A stretch of DNA of 64,000 nucleotides from Saccharothrix tamanrassetensis (GCF_014203665.1 NZ_JACHJN010000006.1:62001-126000), one strand, 5' to 3'; positions 9,314-18,476 are shown, counted from the stretch's first letter. Notes: generated from the sequence alone by a model not told the origin. Program-made: numbers and translations.

Positions 9314-9623
9314 AGGTGAAAGACGCGGTCCGAGCTGGTGGCCGGCTACCGACATTTCGGTTGAACGTCGGTTCAACATAACGCGGGTGACGAACACGCC
9401 TCGGACGGGTAGGCCCCGGCCGGTATCTGTTTCGGCGTCGGCGCGCGCTCTTCGGTATGGACTCCAGCGGACGGGCTATGTCATCCGCAACAAGTTCCAG
9501 CTGGCGATATCCGCGCTCGGAGTGGACGCGATCAGGTCCGGGGGAAGCCTTTACCGCGGTCGCTGGCGTCGCGGAGTTCGTCCGCATGTGTTTGGGTTTG
9601 GGGCGCACGGGAAGGGCTTGGTC
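9314..9623. other. Intergenic region upstream of the methyltransferase
   Basis: About 310 bp without a convincing gene. It contains the inverted repeat at 9360-9377 and otherwise high-GC sequence in which every frame is broken or atypical. It presumably carries the promoter of the gene at 9624; no clear -35/-10 pair was found. Confidence 0.4.
9360..9377. promoter_or_regulatory. Candidate operator, perfect inverted repeat GTTGAAC-N4-GTTCAAC
   Basis: Two 7-bp arms, exact reverse complements, separated by GTCG. The size and symmetry suit a dimeric helix-turn-helix repressor. It lies about 250 bp before the start at 9624 and just after the gene ending at 9313. No cognate regulator is adjacent. 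Confidence 0.4.
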
Positions 9624-10571
9624 ATGACATCGCAGCCTCCGGAGCACGGCCGACGCCGTGCGCCCATCGCCGACTCGTACAACGACGCGAACGCGTTGTT
9701 CCGCTTCCTCAGCCACCTCGGCTGGGGCGACCTGGTCAACATCGGCTACTTCACCTGGCCGGCGTTGCCCGCGGTGCTCGGTGGGCTGGGGTGGTTTCAG
9801 CGCAGGTTGTTGCACCGGTCGCTGGCCCTGTTGGACGCCCGGCCGGGGCACCGGGTGCTGGACGCCTGCTGCGGCCGGGGGCTGTCTACCGCGACGTTGG
9901 GTGAGGCGGGTTGCGCGGCGCTGGGTTTGGATGTCCAGGACGAGCAGATCGCCGAGGCACGGCGGCGGTTCGGTGATCGGCCGAACACCCGCTTCGCGGT
10001 TGCCGACGTCACGGCGTTGCCGCCGAGGGCTGCGGACGTCGAGTTGGCCGACGGCACGTTCGACCGCGTGCACTGCCTGGAGGCGGCCTTCCACTTCGGT
10101 CCCGACGGGCGACGTGCCTTCCTGGCCGAGAGCTTCCGGCTGCTGCGGCCGGGTGGGCGACTGGTGCTGGTCGACCTCACCTGGCCCACGGCCGACCCGG
10201 GCACCATCGACACCGCCGACCCCACCGGCCTAGTGCGCTCGGCTTGGTGCTTCGAGGACTTGGAGCCGTTGCCGCGGTACCTGACCCACGCGGCGGAGGT
10301 GGGCTTCACGGTCCGCGCGGTGCACGACTGGACGCGGCCGGTCGTTCGGCTCCCGCTGGGACTCATGAAGCCGGCACCGCGGCTGGTGGCCACCGAGGCG
10401 GGTCGTCGGGCGCTGTGCCTGCGCTGGCCGGGTCTGCGCGAGCTGACCCGTGACGACTGGGCCGAGGTGGTGACCTCCGTCCGGGCGCACCTGGTGTTCG
10501 GGCGGGCCTGCCGTTACTCGGCTCTGGTGCTGGACCGGCCCGGACCCGCCGGTTCGGGGGGCGTGCGGTGA
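9624..10571 (+). CDS. Class I SAM-dependent methyltransferase
   Basis: A protein of 315 residues. It has the nucleotide-binding motif VLDACCGRGLSTATL near residue 75, an acidic GLDVQDEQI after the second strand, VADVTALP, and a post-III segment (LLRPGGRLVLVDLTW). This is the small-molecule methyltransferase fold of the UbiE/polyketide type. The N-terminus (SYNDANALFRFL) resembles enzymes that methylate lipid or polyketide substrates. The start ATG was chosen because sequence upstream loses coding character. The substrate is unknown. A possible 46-residue frame overlaps its stop. Confidence 0.78.
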   Translation: MTSQPPEHGRRRAPIADSYNDANALFRFLSHLGWGDLVNIGYFTWPALPAVLGGLGWFQRRLLHRSLALLDARPGHRVLDACCGRGLSTATLGEAGCAALGLDVQDEQIAEARRRFGDRPNTRFAVADVTALPPRAADVELADGTFDRVHCLEAAFHFGPDGRRAFLAESFRLLRPGGRLVLVDLTWPTADPGTIDTADPTGLVRSAWCFEDLEPLPRYLTHAAEVGFTVRAVHDWTRPVVRLPLGLMKPAPRLVATEAGRRALCLRWPGLRELTRDDWAEVVTSVRAHLVFGRACRYSALVLDRPGPAGSGGVR

Positions 10572-10708
10572 GGCGGGAGCGCTGCTACCCCGCCATCGAC
10601 TGGCGTGGTGCGGTCGTGGTTGACCCGGTGGACGTGTTGCGCGCCGCCGGCGCCAGCATCCGGGTCGTGCCGGTTTGGAGAGCGGCGAACACAGGCAGTC
10701 AGCACTGA
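10568..10708 (+). CDS. Possible small protein coupled to the methyltransferase
   Basis: A GTG overlaps the methyltransferase stop by 4 bp and opens a 46-codon frame rich in valine and alanine (RGAVVVDPVDVLRAAGASIRV). The 4-bp coupling is the only positive sign. No family is recognised and the frame may be chance in high-GC DNA. Confidence 0.25.
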   Translation: MRRERCYPAIDWRGAVVVDPVDVLRAAGASIRVVPVWRAANTGSQH

Positions 10709-10824
10709 CCACGCATCCGGGGAATGGTCGGTCACCCGGGTGGAGCTGGATCATGATCACGGACTGGTGACCGCCCGGCGTCGTGGGGCTGCCGGTGGCC
10801 TCGGTCCTCGACGGAAGGCACCGC

Positions 10825-11553
10825 GTGAACGACACCCCGCTCCGGCACGCCGTGTTCGGCAGGACGGTCCTGCTGGTCGGAACGGCGTGCGGTGTCACCG
10901 AAGCCGCCACGCGATGCCTGGCCCGGGTAGGCGCGAAAGTCCTCGTGGCCACGCACCTGGCCGACCAGCCCGTCGCACCCGCCCGCGAGCCCGGTGGACC
11001 GGTGTCGGTCTACCGGGTCGATCACGCCACCCCCGTCGCCATGCGGATGTTGGCGAATCAGGTGCTCGACGAGCACGACGATCTCGACCTCGTGATCCAC
11101 AACGCCGGCACCCCACCCCGCCGGCCCGCGACACAGCCGTGCCGCCCGACCCACGGTCCCCAGCACCCGATCAACACCCACTACGTCGGCCCGAGCACGC
11201 TCATCCGCAGCCTGCTGCCCGCGATGCGGACCGGCAACGCCCACCTGATCAACATCTCGCCGGCGCACGTCCGCCTCCCCGTGCCGGCCGCCTGGGGTGG
11301 CCGCCGCGCGTCACAGGCCGCGTTCGACGTCTGGTTCCGCAGCCTGACCCCGGCCACCCACGACCCCGGCTTCACCACCACGAGCATCTACAGAGGACTG
11401 ATCGGTACCCGCACGGGCGGAACCGGTTCGCTCTGGGCACGATCACCCGACCGGGTACACGCCGAGGCCGTCACGATGATCTGCGACGCGATCACCCTGC
11501 GACCGCGCCAGATCGCACCCTGGTGGGTCGGATCGGCCGACCCGGTCAGGTGA
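10825..11553 (+). CDS. Degenerate short-chain dehydrogenase/reductase-like protein
   Basis: A protein of 242 residues from GTG 10825, which has GGAAGG eight bases upstream. The fold is SDR: LLVGTACGVTEAAT in place of the TGxxxGIG loop, DLVIHNAG for the NNAG motif, and LINISPAH where the catalytic serine strand should be. The YxxxK catalytic pair is absent; the corresponding stretch reads AAWGGRRASQAAFD, with glutamine where lysine is expected. Oxidoreductase activity is therefore unlikely; it may bind a nucleotide or be a relic. It stands alone after the methyltransferase. Confidence 0.6.
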   Translation: MNDTPLRHAVFGRTVLLVGTACGVTEAATRCLARVGAKVLVATHLADQPVAPAREPGGPVSVYRVDHATPVAMRMLANQVLDEHDDLDLVIHNAGTPPRRPATQPCRPTHGPQHPINTHYVGPSTLIRSLLPAMRTGNAHLINISPAHVRLPVPAAWGGRRASQAAFDVWFRSLTPATHDPGFTTTSIYRGLIGTRTGGTGSLWARSPDRVHAEAVTMICDAITLRPRQIAPWWVGSADPVR

Positions 11554-11661
11554 TCCGATGGTCCACGTCGGTCTGGGGTGGTCGGTGTTGTGAGCGTGTT
11601 TCGGCTTTCGCTTGGCTGGATATCCCCTGGTGGACATGATCACACTGGGGGAGGTATTCGA

Positions 11662-11874
11662 GTGGCACGCATCCGACCTTCCAAACCGGCCGCGGTCTTC
11701 GGTGCTGTGGCCGGTCTGGCGATCGTCGTCTTCGTCCTCCTGAAGTTCCCGAAGGACAACGGCTTCATCTGGCTGTGGGCCGCGATCGGTCTCGGGATCT
11801 TGGGGTTCAACCTGTGGGCGGCGTTCGCCAAGAGGGGCGCCACGGAGGTCGTGGACGAGGATCGTCCCGAGTAG
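11662..11874 (+). CDS. Small membrane protein
   Basis: A protein of 70 residues from GTG 11662, preceded by a strong GGGGGAGG. Two hydrophobic segments (about 10-26 and 33-50) are separated by a short KFPKDNG loop, followed by an acidic tail ending DEDRPE. It is predicted to be a two-pass membrane protein with both ends cytoplasmic. No family is recognised. It is convergent with the large protein at 11934-13721. Confidence 0.6.
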   Translation: MARIRPSKPAAVFGAVAGLAIVVFVLLKFPKDNGFIWLWAAIGLGILGFNLWAAFAKRGATEVVDEDRPE

Positions 11875-11933
11875 TCGCGGAATCCGACCGCCAGGCCCGC
11901 GAATCGGCCTGGCGCGGGATGACGCCCCGGAAG

Positions 11934-13721
11934 TCACGGGTTGATCAGCGGGTTGAACGCGGCGTGCACGTCGGCCTCGGAGGCGGTGACGTACATGTCG
12001 GAGGCCGGTCCGGTGTCGAGGCGGTTGTACGTGGTGTAGTTGACGACCGTCGGGCAGCTCTCGCCGTTGATCTCCAGGGTGGTGTCCGTGATCAACCGGC
12101 CGGTCTTCACCTCGTAGACGCGCACCGGGATCGCGATCCGGTGGAACGTCACGTCCTTCTCCCCGCTGAGAATCCCCGAGAACAGGTACGTGCACGTCTC
12201 CGCGACGGAGCCGTGGGCCACGGCACCCGCGCACACCACCAACGTCGCGTTGGCCACGTCGTTGACCAGCCAGTCGCCCGGAAGCCGTTTGGTGTGCTCG
12301 TTGGTGCCCGCCAGCCACATGCGGTTGGGGCTCTGGGCGCCGTAGGGCGCGGCGGCGCTGTACGGGGCTGGCGCGTCGCAGTACTTGGGCTTGTCCGTCG
12401 ACGGGGTGGCGAGCAGCGACCGCACGTTCGCGAGTTCGATCGCCCACGTGGCCTTCTGCACGCCCTCCTTGGCCTTGGGCGCGAGTTCGTGCGTCGGGTA
12501 CTGGTCGAGCAGCTCCTGGTAGCGCTCGCGGGCCTCGGTGAACGCGGTGGACGCCATGAGGCTGTCGGCGCACTGCACGATGGCCGCCGGGGCGACGCGC
12601 GGCACCACTTCGGTCGCGCGGTCCAGCGCATTGCCCTTGCTTCCGCGCTCGCGAAGCCATTCGGTGAGGTCCCTGGTGTCACAGGCGTCCCGGGTGGGCA
12701 GGCCGGCCAGGAAGCCGTCCAGGACGCGCTCCACGACCTTCTCGTAGCCGGGCAGTTCGACCAGCACCGCCGAGAGGTCGGCGAAGCCGGTCTCCAAGGC
12801 TTTGAGGTCGCCGGTCAACGCGGTGCGCAGCTCGCCGGCGGCCGCGTCGAGTCGCTTGCACGCCAGCACGGTGTCCTCGCCACGCACGGTGAGAGGCGCG
12901 TTGGCCAGGCGGTGACCGAACCACAGCCGGTCCACGGCGGCCACGGCCTGGGGGCAGTCGCCCGCGCTGCGGGCATCGGCGGCGTCCTGCTCGATGCCGG
13001 CGGCGTCGAACCGCAGGAAGCCGACTGCCAGCAGCACCGGGACCGTGGTGGCGAGCGCGATCAGCCGTTGCCGTCGCGCGTGCGGGCCGGGGGTGCGCCC
13101 GCGTCCACCTGCCAGGCGCCAGCCGTGCGCGATGACGGCCGCCCACCACAGGACGACGACCACCTCCAACCACAGGGACCGGACGAACGAGGCGAGGACG
13201 ACGAGGAGCACGAGGGTGATGAAGCCGGTCACGATGGCGGCCTGCCTGCGGCCCAGCATCAGGTAGCCGGCACCGAGCAGGGAGGCGTTGGCGAGCGCGG
13301 CGGCAGGCGGGTCGACTACCCGTTCGACGACCGGCGGTGCTTCGTGCGGCGCTCCGAACCCGGAGCCCGGCGGGGTTTCCGCTGCCTGCTGCCACGGCAG
13401 CTGGACCGTGACCACGGGCACCGGCTGCGACGAGTACTGCCAGGGCGACTCCGCCGTGGTCGGCGGCACGGGTTCGCTCGTGGTCGCCGGCACGGGCTCG
13501 GGCGCGGGTTCCGCGCTGTCCTGTGGTGGCGTCTCCACCTCCACCTCCACCTCCGCCACGGGCGTGGACTCGGGTGTCCGCGGGGTTTCCGCTGCCTCCT
13601 GCGGGGCTTCGGGCGTCGGCTGCGGTGGTGTCGGCTGCGGTGGCGTCGCCGCCGCGGGTTCCGGTGCGGGCACCGGTGGCGATGCCTCCGGGGTGGGCTC
13701 CGGCGGGGTCGGCTGGTCCAC
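11934..13721 (-). CDS. Proline-rich membrane protein with large extracytoplasmic region
   Basis: A protein of 595 residues from GTG 13721; AAGGA five bases upstream supports this start over a further upstream ATG. Residues 1-130 are low complexity, rich in Pro, Glu, Ala and Thr with repeats such as PPQPTPPQPTPEAP and VEVEVE. Three or four hydrophobic segments follow (LANASLLGAGYLML, IVTGFITLVLLVVLASFV, LEVVVVLWWAAVIA, LIALATTVPVLLAVGFL). The remaining ~380 residues are soluble-looking with helical, TPR-like stretches and several cysteines. I do not recognise the family. Similar Pro-rich multi-pass proteins in actinomycetes are envelope proteins. Confidence 0.65.
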   Translation of the reverse strand: MDQPTPPEPTPEASPPVPAPEPAAATPPQPTPPQPTPEAPQEAAETPRTPESTPVAEVEVEVETPPQDSAEPAPEPVPATTSEPVPPTTAESPWQYSSQPVPVVTVQLPWQQAAETPPGSGFGAPHEAPPVVERVVDPPAAALANASLLGAGYLMLGRRQAAIVTGFITLVLLVVLASFVRSLWLEVVVVLWWAAVIAHGWRLAGGRGRTPGPHARRQRLIALATTVPVLLAVGFLRFDAAGIEQDAADARSAGDCPQAVAAVDRLWFGHRLANAPLTVRGEDTVLACKRLDAAAGELRTALTGDLKALETGFADLSAVLVELPGYEKVVERVLDGFLAGLPTRDACDTRDLTEWLRERGSKGNALDRATEVVPRVAPAAIVQCADSLMASTAFTEARERYQELLDQYPTHELAPKAKEGVQKATWAIELANVRSLLATPSTDKPKYCDAPAPYSAAAPYGAQSPNRMWLAGTNEHTKRLPGDWLVNDVANATLVVCAGAVAHGSVAETCTYLFSGILSGEKDVTFHRIAIPVRVYEVKTGRLITDTTLEINGESCPTVVNYTTYNRLDTGPASDMYVTASEADVHAAFNPLINP

Positions 13722-14023
13722 TGCGGTCCTTTCACGGGGAGGTGCCTGTAGAGACGGCGCCCTCATGCTGGCGGGTCGACCCCGCCGCCGTCCCGCGATC
13801 GAGCGGTCTGCCCGGGCGGAAACTTCCTGTCGTTGCGCGATCGACTCCTGCTGCGTCCGGTCGCCTCAGCCCGCGTGGTCCGACCGGTCGAGCCGTTGTC
13901 GCGCTCGTGGAACGCCGGCCGACCCGTCCTCGACCGGCGGTCCGCGCGAAACCTGGGATCGGTAGGCGCTTCGCCCGCCGCAGGATGTGCCCACAACGTC
14001 AGCGGCTCGGGAGGCGGGACAAC
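13722..14023. other. Divergent intergenic region
   Basis: About 300 bp between divergent genes (13721 leftward, 14024 rightward). It should hold both promoters. I see no clear promoter pair, repeat or hairpin beyond ordinary GC-rich sequence. Confidence 0.35.
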
Positions 14024-14551
14024 GTGTTCAAGAAAATCCGCGACAGGATCAACGAAGCGACGCAGCAGGCAACGGCGCGGGGCGAGCGGGACTTCCAGTG
14101 GCACGCGGCGCAGTTCCAGCAGGAAGCGGCCAGGCAGGGCCACGACATCAGGCCGCAGATGCCGACGGTCGGCATGGCGGCGCAGGGGTTCCGGGCGGTC
14201 GACGAGGACCCGGCGATGGTCGAGTTCCTCGCGCTGCCCGGCGAGGAGCAGTTGCGCCAGCAGGGCGAAGCCAACGCCTACGGCCGGAACCTGCGCAGGC
14301 TCCACGAGTCCGGCGAACCCGCCACCGCCGTCATCCGCACGCTCGATCCGACCGGGTCGACGGTCGCGGGCCAGCAGCAGTACACCTCGCTGCTCGATGT
14401 CACCCGCGCGGACGGCACGACGTACCAGACCACGATCACGCACCTGGTGCCCGCCATGGTGTTCTCGCAGTACACGCCGGGCACCAAGCACGAGGCCAGG
14501 ATCGACCCGCGCGACCCGGCCCAGGTCGGTGTGTTCGGGCTCGTCGACTGA
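14024..14551 (+). CDS. Hypothetical actinobacterial protein
   Basis: A protein of 175 residues from GTG 14024, preceded by GGGAGG. The first 45 residues are a charged amphipathic helix (FKKIRDRINEATQQATARGE), and the second half is beta-rich (TAVIRTLDPTGS, SLLDVTRADGTTYQT, ITHLVPAMVFSQYTPGTKHEARID). Such a short beta-barrel-like half is typical of soluble actinobacterial proteins of unknown function. It is followed 78 bp later by a membrane protein in the same direction and may be co-transcribed with it. Confidence 0.6.
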   Translation: MFKKIRDRINEATQQATARGERDFQWHAAQFQQEAARQGHDIRPQMPTVGMAAQGFRAVDEDPAMVEFLALPGEEQLRQQGEANAYGRNLRRLHESGEPATAVIRTLDPTGSTVAGQQQYTSLLDVTRADGTTYQTTITHLVPAMVFSQYTPGTKHEARIDPRDPAQVGVFGLVD

Positions 14552-14629
14552 GTCACGGCCGGAACGTCGAAGACACCGGACAGGTGTCACGCCTGCGCGA
14601 TCTCCGCGCGGATACCGGGAGGGAACGTC

Positions 14630-15496
14630 ATGAACACGGTGGACCCGGCACAGGTCCGGCACGACCGCGACGAACGCCGGCGGGGGAGTCCGGTGTTGCT
14701 CGTCGGCGCGGTCGTGGCTTCGGCGGCCACCCTCGTTCTCGGATATCTGGCGGGCATCGGTTTCGGTGAACTCGTGGAGCAGTTCCGGACCGTGGCCGTC
14801 GACAGCGTCTTCGACGACCGCGGCGACGGCGATCCGCCGTACCGGTTGGTGTGGGGCACGTTCGGCTTCCTCGGTTGCATCCTCGCGGGCCACCTGGCCG
14901 CCGGCGCCGCGCGGCGGTACCAGGGGCGTCCGTCGGCTCCCGTGTTCCCGATCTCCTTGGCGTCGGCGGGGCACACCGTCGGAACGTGGGTGTCGTCACG
15001 GGGGTGGCGTCCGCCGCTCGCCGTCGGTACCCAAGTCGACCCGATCTTCCACAGGGACGAGGCCTGGGGACTCTGGGCCTGGGTCATGTACTACGCGGAC
15101 CGGTGGTTGCCCGCGTTGCTGCTCGTGGTGACGTCACTGGTGGTGCTCCAGACCATCAGGCTCGCCCGCCGGTACGCCGACATGGTCGAGGAGCGGGATC
15201 GGTTGCTGGCGCGAGGCCGCCGCGTGCCGGCGGACGTGGTCGACGTGAAGCTGCGCATCTCGACGAACAGCGAGACGGGCCGGGGCCGCGCCGTCGGCGC
15301 GATAGTCACCGTCTGCTTCGTCGACCTCGCCGGAGTCCGGCACTGGGTGATCCGCCGCACGTCGGACGTCGGGGTCGTGACCGGTGCCGGTCTCGCCGAA
15401 GTGCTGTTCGACCCGGAGCGCCCGACCCACGACAGGTCGATCTTCGTGGCGCTTCGGCGCCACCCTTCCCCCGGCGACTGGCTACCCGCCGACTGA
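14630..15496 (+). CDS. Membrane protein, DUF3592-like
   Basis: A protein of 288 residues. Hydrophobic segments lie near 22-42, 78-95 and 160-180. After the last one, a charged helix (RLARRYADMVEERDRLLARG) leads into a beta-rich C-terminal domain (VPADVVDVKLRI, IVTVCFVDLAGVRHWV, GLAEVLFDPERP). That layout resembles DUF3592-type membrane proteins, but the match is from pattern only. It ends 22 bp before the convergent MFS gene. Confidence 0.58.
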   Translation: MNTVDPAQVRHDRDERRRGSPVLLVGAVVASAATLVLGYLAGIGFGELVEQFRTVAVDSVFDDRGDGDPPYRLVWGTFGFLGCILAGHLAAGAARRYQGRPSAPVFPISLASAGHTVGTWVSSRGWRPPLAVGTQVDPIFHRDEAWGLWAWVMYYADRWLPALLLVVTSLVVLQTIRLARRYADMVEERDRLLARGRRVPADVVDVKLRISTNSETGRGRAVGAIVTVCFVDLAGVRHWVIRRTSDVGVVTGAGLAEVLFDPERPTHDRSIFVALRRHPSPGDWLPAD

Positions 15497-15518
15497 GACC
15501 GCGCCGAGGGCCGCGGGG

Positions 15519-16691
15519 TCACCGGGCGGAAGGGGCGCGGCCTCGGAGGAGCACCGGCGACGCCGCCGCGGCCAGCGCCGCACCCAGCCACATCACCGCC
15601 GTGAGGCCGATCCCGTCGGCCACCAGGCCACCGCCGAGCGCGCCCAGCGCGATGGCTCCGTTGAACACGCCCGAGAACAGGGCGGACGCCGACTCGTGGG
15701 CGTGCGGCGCGGCGGCGAGCAGCCAGGTCTGCGTGCTCACCGAGACCGCCCCGTACGCCAGTCCCCACACCACCAGCAGCGCCGCCGCGGTCGGCACCGA
15801 CGTGCCCACCACCGGCACCAGCGCCACCGTCGCCGCCAGCACCGCGCTGACGGCCAGCAGCGTCGCCCTGGGCGAGCGGGCCGCCCCCAGGCCGCCCGCG
15901 AAGTTGCCCACGATCCCCGCCACGCCGTACACCAGCAGCAACGTGGCGATGGTGCCTGCCTGGGCCCCGGACACGTCCTCCAGCACCGGCCGCACGTAGG
16001 TGTAGGCGGCGAAGTGCCCGACGACCAGCAGGACGACCACGACCAGCCCGGTCGCGACCGGGGGGTGGGCGGCCAGCCGCAGCGTGCCGCCCAGCCGCAC
16101 CGGCCCGCCGACCGGCAGCCGGGGCAGCACGACCACCAGCGCCGACAGGACCGCCAGGGCCAACCCGCCCGCGATGACGAAGGACACCCGCCAGCCCACC
16201 ACCTCGCCCAGGTAGGTGCCCGTCGGGACGCCCAGCACGGACGCCGCGGCGACGCCGCTGAAGACCAGCGAGGTCGCCGGACCGACCGACGCCGGGGGCG
16301 CCAGGCGCGCGGCCAGCCCGCCGGCCAGCGCCCACACCCCGCCCACGCCGATCCCCACCAGCACCCGGGCGACCACCATCACGGCGAACGACGGCGACCA
16401 GGCCGCCACCAGGTTCCCCAGCGCGAGCACCGCCATCAGCACCGCCAGCACCGCTCGGCGGTCGGCCGCACCGAACGCCGGGACCAGCAGGGGAGCGGAC
16501 ACCGCCGCGACGAGGCCGGTCACCGTCAGGGTCAGCCCGACCGTTCCTCCCGAGACCTCCAGGGCGCCCGCGATCGGGGTCAGCAGCCCCACGGGGAGCA
16601 TCTCGGAGGTGACCACGGTGAACGTCGCCACCGCCAGCGCCGCCACCGCGGGCCAGCCCCGGACGTCCCGCCGTTCCTCGATCTTGTGCAT
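15519..16691 (-). CDS. MFS transporter, drug:H+ antiporter type (12 TM)
   Basis: A protein of 390 residues if started at ATG 16691 (MHKIEERR); in-frame upstream starts would add up to 17 residues. Twelve hydrophobic segments are visible. After TM1 there is a VVTSEMLPVGLLTPIA stretch as in AraJ/PbuE-type exporters, and VVARVLVGIGVGGVWALAGG marks TM4 with the antiporter-like motif C region nearby. Export of a small hydrophobic compound or purine is plausible. It is divergent from a LysR regulator 89 bp away, a classic arrangement in which the regulator controls the pump. Confidence 0.8.
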   Translation of the reverse strand: MHKIEERRDVRGWPAVAALAVATFTVVTSEMLPVGLLTPIAGALEVSGGTVGLTLTVTGLVAAVSAPLLVPAFGAADRRAVLAVLMAVLALGNLVAAWSPSFAVMVVARVLVGIGVGGVWALAGGLAARLAPPASVGPATSLVFSGVAAASVLGVPTGTYLGEVVGWRVSFVIAGGLALAVLSALVVVLPRLPVGGPVRLGGTLRLAAHPPVATGLVVVVLLVVGHFAAYTYVRPVLEDVSGAQAGTIATLLLVYGVAGIVGNFAGGLGAARSPRATLLAVSAVLAATVALVPVVGTSVPTAAALLVVWGLAYGAVSVSTQTWLLAAAPHAHESASALFSGVFNGAIALGALGGGLVADGIGLTAVMWLGAALAAAASPVLLRGRAPSAR

Positions 16692-16780
16692 GTCCACCAG
16701 ACAAGCCGGGGACGCCATCGGGAACAACGGCCGATCCCTCACGCTTCCATTAGCGGGGCTACTGGATCGGGAGGACGTCC

Positions 16781-17746
16781 GTGAGCGGTCTGGAGGTGCG
16801 GGAGCTGGAGGCGTTCCTCGTGCTGGCCGAGGAACTGCACTTCGGCCGGGCCGGTCAGCGGCTCTACGTGTCGCAGAGCCGGGTCAGCCAGCTGCTCCGC
16901 TCGCTGGAGTCCCGCGTCGGTGCCACGCTGGTCGACCGGACCAGCCGCCGTGTGCGGTTGACCGCCCTCGGCGAGCGGTTCCTGGCCGATCTCGGGCCTG
17001 CGTACGAGGCTCTGCACCGGGCGGTGGACGACGTCCGCGCGGCGGCGCGGGGTATCGGCGCGTCCCTGCGCGTCGGCTTCCAGGGCACTCTCGACGGCCA
17101 CCTCACCGATGCGCTCACGCTGTTCGGCGACCGGTACCCGGACTGCGTGGTCGACCTGGTGGAGATCCCGCTGTCCGACCCCTTCGGCGCACTCCGCCGA
17201 CGTGAGGTGGACACCGCGGTCGTGCTGCTGCCGGTGCGGGAGCCGGACTTCGTGGTCGGCCCGGTGTTCTCCCGGCACCACCACACCCTCGCGGTCTCGG
17301 CCCGCCACCCCTTCTCCGCGCGGGAGTCGGTGAGTGCCGAGGAACTCGCGGAGTGCCGGGTCATCGGCGTCCACAGCGACGCGCCCGAGTACTGGCGCGC
17401 CGTCCACGCCCCGACGCGCACCCCGACGGGCCGCCCGGTGCCGTCCGGGCCCGCGGTCCACACGTTGCAGGAGGGCCTGAGCCTCGTCGCGGCGGACCGG
17501 GGCACCATGCTGCTGTGCCGGGCCACGGCCGCCCACCACTCCCACCGCAGCTCGGTCGCGTTCGTGCCCGTCACGGGCCTGCCCGTCTCCGAGCTCGGCC
17601 TCGTCCGGCACCGCCACCGCACTCCGCCGCAGGCGCGCGCTTTCGCCCAGGCCGTCGTCGACACACTGCCCGACCCCGATCACCGGTCGCGGCCGGAACG
17701 GTTCGGGGATGCCTCGGTCGGTGAAGCGGAACCCTTGGCCGGCTGA
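16781..17746 (+). CDS. LysR-family transcriptional regulator
   Basis: A protein of 321 residues from GTG 16781, with GGGAGGA just upstream. The N-terminal winged helix is typical: LEAFLVLAEELHFGRAGQRL, then SQSRVSQLLRSLESRVGATL. The C-terminal periplasmic-binding-like effector domain follows from about residue 90 (LRVGFQGTLDGHLTDALTLF). LysR proteins usually bind the divergent promoter, here the 89-bp gap shared with the MFS exporter, and respond to a small ligand. Autoregulation and control of the exporter are inferred from position. Confidence 0.88.
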   Translation: MSGLEVRELEAFLVLAEELHFGRAGQRLYVSQSRVSQLLRSLESRVGATLVDRTSRRVRLTALGERFLADLGPAYEALHRAVDDVRAAARGIGASLRVGFQGTLDGHLTDALTLFGDRYPDCVVDLVEIPLSDPFGALRRREVDTAVVLLPVREPDFVVGPVFSRHHHTLAVSARHPFSARESVSAEELAECRVIGVHSDAPEYWRAVHAPTRTPTGRPVPSGPAVHTLQEGLSLVAADRGTMLLCRATAAHHSHRSSVAFVPVTGLPVSELGLVRHRHRTPPQARAFAQAVVDTLPDPDHRSRPERFGDASVGEAEPLAG

Positions 17747-17822
17747 CGAACCGACGTCGCCCGCGGTCCGGTGGTGAGAGGCCGGGTGGCTCATGAGTTG
17801 GCGGACTAGCGAGTTGGCAGGC

Positions 17823-18395
17823 TCACGGGGTGGCGGGCCAGTTCCTGAGGGCGATGTCGAGAGCGTCCAGGCTTCGCGACCACGAGATGTCGGCGTCACG
17901 CGGGTTGTGGCGGAAGCCGCCGGCTGCCTCCAGGCTCACGTAGCCGTGGAAAGTGCTGTGCAGCAAGCGGATCGCGTCGGTCTGGTCGGGCTCGGACAGT
18001 CGGTAGCCGCGCAGGATCGCCCGCGTCATTTCCGAGTGCCGCCTGGCCGCACTGGCCGCCAACGTCTCCGGGTCGAGCTGCTCTTGAGCGGCGGCGTACC
18101 GGCCGGGGTGCTGTCTGGCGTAGTCGCGGTAGGCGTCGGCGAAGGCGACCAGGGCGTCCTTGCCCGCGCGGCCGGCCAGCGCGGCGGCGACCCGGTCGGC
18201 GAGTTCCGCCAAGGCCAGCACCGCGACCCTGGTCCGCAGCTCCTGCGCGTTCTTGACGTGGGAGTACAGGCTGGCGTCCTTGACGCCGAAGCCGCGCGCG
18301 AGCGCCGAGACGGTCACGTTGTCGAAGCCGATCTCGTCGGCCAGGTCCGCCGCCGCCAGGGTGAGGCGTTCGGGGGTCACTCCCGCACGTGCCAT
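17823..18395 (-). CDS. TetR-family transcriptional regulator
   Basis: A protein of 190 residues from ATG 18395. The N-terminal helix-turn-helix reads VTVSALARGFGVKDASLYSHVKN, after a DEIGFD turn. The all-helical C-terminal ligand domain contains LLHSTFHGYVSLEAAGGF, typical of the WHG (TetR_C_33) subgroup. It is divergent from the FBP-domain gene, with a paired CCTAGG site in the gap at 18411-18425, so it probably represses itself and that neighbour. The ligand is unknown. Confidence 0.86.
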   Translation of the reverse strand: MARAGVTPERLTLAAADLADEIGFDNVTVSALARGFGVKDASLYSHVKNAQELRTRVAVLALAELADRVAAALAGRAGKDALVAFADAYRDYARQHPGRYAAAQEQLDPETLAASAARRHSEMTRAILRGYRLSEPDQTDAIRLLHSTFHGYVSLEAAGGFRHNPRDADISWSRSLDALDIALRNWPATP

Positions 18396-18410
18396 GCGCC
18401 ACCTTCCGTT

Positions 18411-18425
18411 CCTAGGTGCCCTAGG
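18411..18425. promoter_or_regulatory. Candidate TetR operator: CCTAGG-N3-CCTAGG
   Basis: Two copies of the self-complementary hexamer CCTAGG, 9 bp apart centre to centre, form a symmetric 15-bp site. It lies 15 bp before the TetR start and about 50 bp before the FBP gene start, where a repressor would block both promoters. Confidence 0.55.
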
Positions 18426-18476
18426 CTACTACTTAATGAGTCGCGCATGTGGACTAGCAGGGGTAGCTTCCAGGTC

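Noticed and set aside
8370-9397. Minus-strand and alternative-frame ORFs around the hypothetical gene at 8735
   Set aside because: Arg/Gly-rich or poorly biased; the plus-strand frame 8735-9313 has the normal third-position GC pattern.
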